Of a stretch of DNA of 64,000 nt, positions 26,605-33,027 are shown in pieces. Origin of the DNA: Trueperella pecoris (GTDB lineage Bacteria; Actinomycetota; Actinomycetes; Actinomycetales; Actinomycetaceae). Every line of letters starts with the position of its first letter. Positions within the stretch are counted from its first letter, which is position 1. The DNA is taken from contig NZ_CP053291.1 of the NCBI RefSeq assembly GCF_014926385.1, positions 1 through 64,000 of the forward strand, written 5' to 3'. The position numbers were made by a program, and so were the translations under genes. Under the pieces are notes generated by a model. It saw nothing but the letters and a program-made list of their open reading frames with translations. It searched no databases and was not told the DNA's origin.

Positions 26605-27803
26605 GTGTCTTTGACGATCTGGTTGGCCAAGCGGAGGCCGTGGCGGATTTGAGCCGGGCGGCTCGGGCGTCGCGAGATATCGCCGGGGGAGGATTCGAGG
26701 GAGATATTCAACCCGGCAACTCCGCGATGAGCCATGCTTGGCTGTTCACGGGTCCTCCGGGTTCGGGGCGTTCGTCGGCTGCGCGTGCGTTTGCCGCTGC
26801 TCTCGAGTGCACGGGCGCGACCCCGGGGTGTGGAGAGTGTGCCCAGTGCAAGGCCGTCATGGGTGGCAATCATCCGGATGTCAGTTCACTTTCGACCGAC
26901 CTTGTGACGATCAAGGCGGAGGAAGTGCGCGCCTACGTGGCCAGCTCCTACCAAGCGCCGGGCACGGGTTCGTGGAAAGTATTCATCATTGAAGACGCCG
27001 ACCGCATGGTTGAGCGCACCACCAATGTGCTCCTCAAGGCGATCGAGGAGCCGGGTCCGCGCACGGTGTGGATCCTGTGTACTGCGGCAGTTGCCGACGT
27101 GTTGCCCACCATTCGTTCGCGGTGCCGCCACGTGAACCTTGTGACTCCGAGCGTGGAGGATGTGGCACGGCTTCTCGTCGAGCGCCAGGGTGTGGATCTG
27201 GATGCGGCGCTTGTTGCTGCACAGGCGGCACAGTCCCACATCGGCGTCGCCACCGCGCTTGCCACGGACCCGCAGGCGGCGCACGTGCGCAAGCTGACTC
27301 TCGATGCGGTCGTGTCCCTGCGCGGGGTGGGGGATGCGGCGTTGGCAGCCCAAATGCTGGTTGATCCCGAACAGATGACGGGCGCCACCGCCGAGTCAAA
27401 GAAGGAACAAGAGGCGGCGCAGGCCCGCGAGGAGGCCGAGCGTTTGGCCGCGATGGGCCTGGAGCCGGGGGCGCGCGTGCCGGCGGCCGTGCGTAGTCAG
27501 GTCAAGGCGGCGAGCGTGGACGTCAAGCGCCGGGCCACACGCAATCTTCACGACATGATCGACCGCGAGCTGACCTACATGATCTCCTTCTATCGGGATG
27601 TGCTCGTGGCGCAACTCGAGGCGGACGTTCGCCTCGTGAACGCGGACTATTCTCAGGCGATCGAGCGCATTGCCGCAACCACTAGTCCGAGCCTGACGCT
27701 GGCCCGCATCGACGCCCTCGGGCAGGCGCGTGAGCGTCTGCGTGGCAACGTCGCGCCGCAGTTGCTCATGGAGGCTGGGCTGGCGGCGTTGCGGGAGAGA
27801 TAG
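26601..27803 (+). CDS. holB: DNA polymerase III subunit delta'
   Basis: The GTG start overlaps the tmk stop (GTGA). The 400-aa protein has the clamp-loader P-loop FTGPPGSGRSS, a zinc-binding Cys set (C..CGECAQC), VFIIEDADRM as Walker B and the SRC sensor in TIRSRCRHV. The arginine-for-lysine P-loop (GSGRSS) is common in delta' subunits that do not hydrolyse ATP. Order topA-tmk-holB is typical. Confidence 0.93.
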   Translation: MSVFDDLVGQAEAVADLSRAARASRDIAGGGFEGDIQPGNSAMSHAWLFTGPPGSGRSSAARAFAAALECTGATPGCGECAQCKAVMGGNHPDVSSLSTDLVTIKAEEVRAYVASSYQAPGTGSWKVFIIEDADRMVERTTNVLLKAIEEPGPRTVWILCTAAVADVLPTIRSRCRHVNLVTPSVEDVARLLVERQGVDLDAALVAAQAAQSHIGVATALATDPQAAHVRKLTLDAVVSLRGVGDAALAAQMLVDPEQMTGATAESKKEQEAAQAREEAERLAAMGLEPGARVPAAVRSQVKAASVDVKRRATRNLHDMIDRELTYMISFYRDVLVAQLEADVRLVNADYSQAIERIAATTSPSLTLARIDALGQARERLRGNVAPQLLMEAGLAALRER

Positions 27804-27933
27804 GCGGCCGCGAGCAGACGGCGTCGTTACATCCGCGGGCGAATAGTTTTCCACATAATGCTGGATGGTGTCTCAGCCCCGAAGATGATCGCCCCGCTCG
27901 GAGAAGTGTGCGGGGATGGAATAGATTGAATGT

Positions 27934-29472
27934 GTGAAGAAGCTACAGATCCTTTCCTTGTGTGCGGCTGTGACTCTGGCACTCGCCGCTTGTACGTCTA
28001 CTGGTACCTCGTCGGAAACGACGGCGGGAGCCTCGGGTGCCACGCCTATCAAGGCTGAGATGCCCGCGGCCCCGGCAGGGCTCGAAGAGTTTTATGCGCA
28101 GGAAGTCGCGTGGACTGAGTGCGGCTCGGGCTTTGAATGCGCAACGATCACCGTCCCCATGGATTATGACAATCCGCAGGCCAACAGCATCAACCTGTCT
28201 CTCAAGAAGGCGCGTGCCGGTAAGAAGGCGCTGGGGAGCTTGCTGGTGAATCCGGGCGGTCCGGGCTCGTCGGGCAGGGAGATGGTGGACTCCGCAACCC
28301 ACTACTTCTCCGACAAGATCCGTGACAGCTTCGACATCGTGGGTTTCGATCCGCGCGGGGTGGGTGATTCGAGCCCCGTTGACTGTTTGGACGACGCCGA
28401 GTTGGGCGCGATGCTCGACAAATCATACCCTGACACGCTCGAAGGTAAAGCAGATGCGGAGGCTGATAAGGCGAAGCTTGTCCAGGGATGTAAAGATAAG
28501 TCGGGCGATCTGCTGAAATTCGTCGGCACACGCGAAGCGGCGAAGGATATGGATGTCATTCGCCAGGTATTAGGCGATCCGAGACTGTACTATGTGGGAT
28601 ATTCCTACGGTACAAGTCTGGGTGGCATGTATGCCGAATTGTTCCCTCACAATGTGGGGCGAATGATCCTAGATGGCGCTGTCGACACTGCTATCCCCTC
28701 TTTTGAGCAAACGAAGGCGCAGGCAAAAGGGTTCGAGAAAGCGTTCGGCGCGTATTTGGCACACTGCGTCGCCGGTGAATCGTGTGCACTGGGCAAGACT
28801 GTGGATGAGGGCTGGGCGAAGCTGAAGGAGCTAGTGGCGCAAGTTAAGAACAAACCTGTTCCAGCAGGCGCAGACCGCGTGCTTGGCGATCAGGGGCTTT
28901 TCTACGGCATTATCGCGCCGTTGTACGACGACTCTACGTGGTTCGCCTTGGATAGTGGTTTTGAGGAACTCATCAACCGTGGCTCGGGCGAGGTTTTCGC
29001 GCTCCTCTTCGACCAATACGTGGGGCGTGAAGGAAAAACTTTCAAGAACAATATGTATGAAGCGAACTTCGCTATCACCTGTGATGACACTTTCGTCGAA
29101 GGCACGGAGGCCGACTGGGATAAGAAGGCTGAAGAATTGAAAAACATTTCGCCGATTTTTGGTGCTTCTTTGGGGTATTCGCAGTATGCTTGCCAGCTGA
29201 TGCCGGGCGGTGAAAAGGGCCCTCTAGGTCCGTACGTTGCTGCTGGATCGGCGCCGATCGTCGTCGTCGGAACGACTGGCGACCCAGCAACCCCTTATGA
29301 ATGGGGCGAATCGTTCGCCAAGACTCTAGAGAATTCCCGTTTTGTGACGTGGAAGGGCGAGGGGCATACGGCATATGGGCGTGCGGGGGACTGCATTAAC
29401 AAGGCTCTGGACAAGTACTTGCTGACCGGCGAGGCCCCCGAAGACGGCTTGACCTGCAACGCGAAAGAGTAG
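27934..29472 (+). CDS. Secreted lipoprotein peptidase, tripeptidyl-aminopeptidase (TAP) type
   Basis: A GTG start gives 512 aa. A lipoprotein signal ends in LAAC (C20), followed by a Ser/Thr-rich linker. The alpha/beta-hydrolase domain has the NPGGPGSSG oxyanion region and nucleophile Ser224 in GYSYG. A TAP-like C-terminal cap follows, with VVGTTGDPATPY and GEGHTAYGR carrying the Asp and His. It should release short peptides from extracellular proteins at the cell surface. Codon use in its second half is visibly less GC-rich than in topA to holB. Confidence 0.9.
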   Translation: MKKLQILSLCAAVTLALAACTSTGTSSETTAGASGATPIKAEMPAAPAGLEEFYAQEVAWTECGSGFECATITVPMDYDNPQANSINLSLKKARAGKKALGSLLVNPGGPGSSGREMVDSATHYFSDKIRDSFDIVGFDPRGVGDSSPVDCLDDAELGAMLDKSYPDTLEGKADAEADKAKLVQGCKDKSGDLLKFVGTREAAKDMDVIRQVLGDPRLYYVGYSYGTSLGGMYAELFPHNVGRMILDGAVDTAIPSFEQTKAQAKGFEKAFGAYLAHCVAGESCALGKTVDEGWAKLKELVAQVKNKPVPAGADRVLGDQGLFYGIIAPLYDDSTWFALDSGFEELINRGSGEVFALLFDQYVGREGKTFKNNMYEANFAITCDDTFVEGTEADWDKKAEELKNISPIFGASLGYSQYACQLMPGGEKGPLGPYVAAGSAPIVVVGTTGDPATPYEWGESFAKTLENSRFVTWKGEGHTAYGRAGDCINKALDKYLLTGEAPEDGLTCNAKE

Positions 29473-29541
29473 CGTCATAGATCACGTTTGCCTATTTGAA
29501 AAACTGCTTCCCAGTTCGGTACATTGAATTGGCTGAAGCAC

Positions 29542-29614
29542 GCCGCCTTAGCTCAGTCGGTAGAGCGTCTCACTCGTAATGAGAAGGTCGTGGGTTCGAT
29601 TCCCACAGGCGGCT
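29542..29614 (+). tRNA. tRNA-Thr(CGT), integration target
   Basis: A 73-nt cloverleaf has acceptor gccgcct/aggcggc, the D-arm tagctcagtcggtagagc and anticodon stem tctca/tgaga. The loop ctcgtaa gives anticodon CGT (codon ACG). Its 3' 39 bases, plus one further base, form the left attachment core of the conjugative element. The gene stays intact after integration because the element brought the same 3' sequence. Confidence 0.95.
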
Positions 29615-29923
29615 CAGATTGGCCTCGGACTCGGAAGAGTTCGGGGCCAATTTCTTTTGCTCAACTGCGACCATTTCGTCGGAGAGCAACTCTGCCAGTG
29701 GAAGGTCTAGAAAGGCTGCTGCCTTGACGAGATCTGTAGCGGACCATGTGCTTCGGCCAGCAATCTTATGGGAGACGGCCGCGGGCGTGATACCCAGAAG
29801 AGCGGCGAGGTCGCGTTGCATTAGCCCTTTTCGCCGGAGCCAAATATGCACCCGCTCACCAATGTTCTCATCAAGCGTTTGAGTCATTGCGAAAGTGTCG
29901 ATAGAGGCTGTCATACTTAGCAT
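29570..29923 (-). CDS. XRE-family repressor whose frame crosses attL
   Basis: The 117-aa protein has a clear lambda-type HTH (MQRDLAALLGITPAAVSHKIAGR). It lies divergent from the excisionase gene, as expected for the element repressor. The frame runs through the terminator, the 40-bp core and into the tRNA gene, where it stops at 29570-29572. The last residues (WESNPRPSHYE) are antisense tRNA. In the circular form the codon after Tyr116 would be AAG from the right end, and the frame stays open to 49605. Internal starts at 29914 and 29887 are possible. Confidence 0.8.
   Translation of the reverse strand: MLSMTASIDTFAMTQTLDENIGERVHIWLRRKGLMQRDLAALLGITPAAVSHKIAGRSTWSATDLVKAAAFLDLPLAELLSDEMVAVEQKKLAPNSSESEANLSRLWESNPRPSHYE
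29576..29615 (+). other. attL core (40 bp)
   Basis: The 40 bases from gtaatgagaagg to ggcggctc are identical at 49929-49968. They begin in the anticodon loop and end one base after the tRNA. This is the typical crossover region for tyrosine recombinases that use tRNA genes. Confidence 0.92.
29618..29657 (+). terminator. Element-borne terminator for tRNA-Thr
   Basis: A 15-bp stem (29618-29632 with 29637-29651, two wobble pairs) and GGAA loop is followed by ttcttttgc. It starts three bases after the core. It replaces the native terminator, which integration moved 20 kb away to 49979-50016. Confidence 0.8.
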
Positions 29924-29933
29924 TCTACCGGAG

Positions 29934-29991
29934 CAGATTAATCTGGTGCAACTGGAATATCTTGACGAGATTAATTTCCTATGCCTAACAT
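29934..29991 (+). promoter_or_regulatory. Excisionase promoter with candidate repressor operators
   Basis: TTGACG at 29962-29967 and TAACAT at 29986-29991 are 18 bp apart and read toward the excisionase gene. The palindrome cagattaatctg (29934-29945) and a near copy agattaattt (29968-29977) are 33 bp apart, about three helical turns. The second copy lies in the -35/-10 spacer, consistent with repression. Binding by the XRE protein is inferred. Confidence 0.55.
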
Positions 29992-30035
29992 GGCATGTAA
30001 GTTGAATCTGACTTAATTGGAATAGAGATATTCAC

Positions 30036-30263
30036 ATGGCTACCGAACTACTGACTACCCGACAGGTTGCCAATCTAGCGAAAGTCTCGCGTCAGACTGT
30101 TGCGAGATGGGTTGCGGACGGCAAAGTCGCGGCTGTGACCCTGCCTGGGGGTCAGCTGCGCTTTGCCCGTGAGGATATTGAGGCGATGCTGACTCCCACG
30201 ATTGCGACTGAGCGTTCCGCTGATGAGGGTGAGTCTTTTCCTAGTCAGGAGGGCTTGTTTTGA
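30036..30263 (+). CDS. MerR/excisionase-like DNA-binding protein
   Basis: The 75-aa protein has a winged-helix excisionase domain: LLTTRQVANLAKVSRQTVARWVADGKV, then a LPGGQLRFAREDIEAML wing. Small proteins of this type at attL usually act as recombination directionality factors or activators of transfer genes. The stop overlaps an ATG that opens a 16-codon frame leading into the next gene. Confidence 0.8.
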   Translation: MATELLTTRQVANLAKVSRQTVARWVADGKVAAVTLPGGQLRFAREDIEAMLTPTIATERSADEGESFPSQEGLF

Positions 30264-30309
30264 TGGTTAATTGTTTGTCGTGTGTGTGGCCGCGCGGGGG
30301 TGAGGTGCG

Positions 30310-31083
30310 GTGAGTTGGCGTGAGAGGCGTGGTCTGCTTTTGCTTGTGGCCTTGGTGGTCGCTGCGTCAGTGGTTATTGGTGTGGTTTTGTGGCTCGTTC
30401 GTGGCGGTCAGGAGGCCAAGCGTGAGGCGCGGGCTGATTACGCTACCGCGAGGGTTGATTATGAGACCAGCTTGGCTAAGTGGGATGGGCTGGTCGAGCG
30501 TGCAAATAACCTCCGGCCTGATTGTGCAGTGGATGTCGGCGCATTTCCTGCGGTGTGTTCTGCCTTGTCGTGGATCACTGATGCCAATGAGGGCGTGCCG
30601 CGTGTGCCGGGTCTTGATTCACGGTCCCTTGATGCAGATAAGGCGAGGGAGAGTGAAAAGACTTTGCGGGCGGCTCAGGGCGAGATAGATGGCCTCGTGG
30701 GCAAGTACGTGGTTGACCTGGACAAGATTGAGACCCAGATTGCTCTTGCGTCAAAGACCTTCCGTGTTGAGTCTCTTGAGCCCGAACTTGAGCGGGGGCG
30801 GAAGATGATCACCACGGCGCGGGATGTTCTTGCTGGTGCGTCTGACGATAGCCGTGCGGTAGCTGAGAAGGTTAAAGGGCGGGTGGCGGCTTTGCAGAAG
30901 CTGATTGAGGATGTGGAGGGCCGTAAGAAGGATATCCGTATCACCGAAGGTCGTGATGTGATCACTGCTCTTGCTCATGGGCGGGCGCGTGTGGAAGACG
31001 CTGGAAAGCTCTTGGCCTCGTGGCCTGGTGTGCGCCCGGATTTGAAGAACCTGCAACTGGATACTGATCAGAATGCGGGTTAA
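30310..31083 (+). CDS. Membrane-anchored coiled-coil protein of unknown function
   Basis: A GTG start gives 257 aa. One membrane helix lies at about residues 8-29 (LLLLVALVVAASVVIGVVLWLV), followed by about 220 residues rich in Ala, Glu, Lys and Arg with heptad spacing, consistent with coiled coils outside the membrane. Two Cys (PDCAVDV, AVCSAL) could form a disulfide. The position between excisionase and initiator-like genes suggests an element-specific role; no family is recognised. Confidence 0.65.
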   Translation: MSWRERRGLLLLVALVVAASVVIGVVLWLVRGGQEAKREARADYATARVDYETSLAKWDGLVERANNLRPDCAVDVGAFPAVCSALSWITDANEGVPRVPGLDSRSLDADKARESEKTLRAAQGEIDGLVGKYVVDLDKIETQIALASKTFRVESLEPELERGRKMITTARDVLAGASDDSRAVAEKVKGRVAALQKLIEDVEGRKKDIRITEGRDVITALAHGRARVEDAGKLLASWPGVRPDLKNLQLDTDQNAG

Positions 31084-31116
31084 CCGTGACATGGGCGGGC
31101 ATGAGGGGTGTGAATT

Positions 31117-32454
31117 ATGAGTGATAAAGGGGATTTCTTTGTTGTTCGCAAGGGTGCGACAGCGGTTCCTAACTCACTGATTCACAATAAGTATTTGTCT
31201 TATCAGGCGCTAGCGCTTGCCTTGGTGTCATTGTCGATGCCTGCTGGGTCTAAGGTGGGCTACCGGCAATTGAAGGGGCGCGGGCTGGGTGAGGCTGCTA
31301 CGCGCAAAGCGCTTCTTGAGCTTGAAGAGCATCATTTGCGATTCCGGTTCCGTACGCGTCATGAAGGCAAGATTCGTGATGTCACGGTGGTATCGGATGT
31401 GCCGTTAACTGTTGGTCAAGCGCGGGCTGAGATTGTGCAGCGGGTCAGTAATCAGGCACTGTCATCGCGCGAGGTGTTAGCTTGTGTATCTCACCCGGGC
31501 GAAGACGCTGGAATTGAGCAGGTAGCGCCACAAGATGCGCTGCCTGAAGTAGCCGCAGAAGCGGTGACCATGAGCGCCACAAGTGCGCAAGAAACCAGCG
31601 CGGACCCTGTGGATAACCACCGTGCGGTACCTGTTACCGCACGGTGTGACCAGCACAAACGCTTGCCTGTGGATAACTGTGAGGTTCAAGGTGCTGACCT
31701 GCGTGAATACACTGTTTCCGCAGGTCGTACCGTGCCGCGGTCTACCGTGGCACGGTCAGCCGAGGCACATATAACTAAAGTTATATCCAAATCCTCACTA
31801 CGTTCGGATAACTCCAACCAAACCAGCGCGGGCCGTGTGGTCGGTGATGGTGTGGTGTGGGCTGCTCTTCCTGAGGTGTGGTGGGGTTGGCTAGGGCGGA
31901 GTGCGCGTGAGCGTGTGGTCCAGGTGGTCCAGGCCGGCTTGTCAGCCGGCTGGACGCCTGAGGCGATCCGTGCGCGTCTTGCGGGTAATGCGTTGCCTCC
32001 GCGTGATCAGGTACGCAACCTTGAAGGTTTGATTATCTCCCGGGTGCGGAGCGTGATGGAAGCAGGTGTGCCTACTGCTACCCGCCACGAGACTCGGTCT
32101 GAACGGGTGGCGCGCATGGCTGCTGCCCTCGAAGAAATTGCCGAAGGCCAATCACCTTTGAACTCTCGTGCTCAATTGCTTCGGGTCTTAGGGATCTGGA
32201 ACGAGTTTGACATTCAGAGTGACGGATCGCTGAATGCACTTGCTGAAAGAGCGTATGAGGTGGCGAAGGCCGCTAATGGCTCCGTTGAGCCTAGATCTTC
32301 CGGTCATATCCCGCCGTATTCGGCTAGTACCGATGACGGAAACTCCACGGGCTGTGACCGGTTTTCTCCCCCGACGGGGGAGGGTGCCAAGCATGTGTGC
32401 GGCACCTCAGTTTCTCCATTGAAAGGAAAATTCCATGCTACAAAGCGCAATTGA
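31117..32454 (+). CDS. Replication-initiator-like winged-helix protein
   Basis: The 445-aa product opens FVVRKGATAVPNSLIHNKYLS, then a winged helix around GYRQLKGRGLGEAATRKALLELEEHHL. This opening resembles the N-terminal domains of RepA/DnaD-type initiators in mobile elements. The middle (about residues 160-245) is low-conservation sequence rich in DNA palindromes. The C-terminal third (WWGWLGRSARERVVQVVQAGLSAGWTPEAI...) is helical. Its end overlaps the next gene by 20 bp. The initiator role is an inference. Confidence 0.6.
   Translation: MSDKGDFFVVRKGATAVPNSLIHNKYLSYQALALALVSLSMPAGSKVGYRQLKGRGLGEAATRKALLELEEHHLRFRFRTRHEGKIRDVTVVSDVPLTVGQARAEIVQRVSNQALSSREVLACVSHPGEDAGIEQVAPQDALPEVAAEAVTMSATSAQETSADPVDNHRAVPVTARCDQHKRLPVDNCEVQGADLREYTVSAGRTVPRSTVARSAEAHITKVISKSSLRSDNSNQTSAGRVVGDGVVWAALPEVWWGWLGRSARERVVQVVQAGLSAGWTPEAIRARLAGNALPPRDQVRNLEGLIISRVRSVMEAGVPTATRHETRSERVARMAAALEEIAEGQSPLNSRAQLLRVLGIWNEFDIQSDGSLNALAERAYEVAKAANGSVEPRSSGHIPPYSASTDDGNSTGCDRFSPPTGEGAKHVCGTSVSPLKGKFHATKRN
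31608..31786. other. Candidate replication origin inside the initiator-like gene
   Basis: Two exact tgtggataa sites (31608-31616, 31668-31676) match the DnaA-box consensus and lie exactly 60 bp apart. Between and after them are a 12-bp inverted repeat (31618-31629/31635-31646), a 13-bp one with a 2-nt loop (31729-31741/31744-31756), and an AT-only-core palindrome atataact-aa-agttatat (31769-31786) that could unwind. The two GC palindromes share accgtgc. Confidence 0.45.
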
Positions 32455-32632
32455 GCTCTTCACAAAGTTCGCCATCATCGGTGGTGGTATTTGGACGGTG
32501 TGGGGCGTGATCGTTCTTGCTGGTGGTCTGAAGGAACAAAACGGCCAGCAGATTCAGTCTGGCATGTGGCAGGCAATTGGTGGCGGCATGATTGTCGCGG
32601 CGGCTGCACTGTTTTCACAGGTCCAGCTCTAA
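32435..32632 (+). CDS. Small two-helix conjugation protein (Maff2/VirB2-like position)
   Basis: The 65-aa protein starts after gaaaggaaa and has two membrane helices, KFAIIGGGIWTVWGVIVLAG and MWQAIGGGMIVAAAALF. They are separated by a polar loop with NGQQIQSG. Small Gly-rich proteins of this form precede prgI in Gram-positive elements and may be the channel pilin-like subunit. Identity rests on size, topology and order. Confidence 0.7.
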   Translation: MLQSAIELFTKFAIIGGGIWTVWGVIVLAGGLKEQNGQQIQSGMWQAIGGGMIVAAAALFSQVQL

Positions 32633-32646
32633 GGGGGCGTGCGGGG

Positions 32647-33027
32647 ATGGCTCTCGAGGTTCAAGTTTTCGGCGAGATTAACCGTTATCAGCCAAAGGTT
32701 ATTTTTGGTTTGTCGTGGCGGCAGGCTGGCGTGGCTTTGGTGGCTTTGCCGGTTATCGGCGGTCTGTATGCGGCGTGTTATGTTGCCGGGCTCGAGGATC
32801 TAGGTGTGGTTCTCGTGGTATTGGGGGCCATTCCCGCTATAGCGGTCGGTTGGGTTCGGCCGATGGGTATCAAGTTCGAACAGTATGTGGGTTATTGGTG
32901 GGCACACCAACAAACTCATTCTCCATTTGTTTATGCAGAAATGAAGGTCGACCATGCGGATACGGATGAGAAAGGCACGCGGCGGGAAAGCAAAGCACGC
33001 ACGCGCCGTTTCGAAGCAACCAACTAG
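32647..33027 (+). CDS. PrgI-family conjugation membrane protein
   Basis: The 126-aa product begins MALEVQVFGEINRYQPKVIFGLSWRQ, the usual PrgI opening. Two membrane helices follow, then RPMGIKFEQYVGYWW and a basic tail. It corresponds to VirB3 of classical T4SS. It overlaps the VirB4 start by 74 bp. Confidence 0.85.
   Translation: MALEVQVFGEINRYQPKVIFGLSWRQAGVALVALPVIGGLYAACYVAGLEDLGVVLVVLGAIPAIAVGWVRPMGIKFEQYVGYWWAHQQTHSPFVYAEMKVDHADTDEKGTRRESKARTRRFEATN

Noticed and set aside
30263-30313. A 16-codon peptide overlapping both the excisionase stop and the next start
   Set aside because: It could serve translational coupling, but it has no ribosome site of its own and no support beyond the overlaps.
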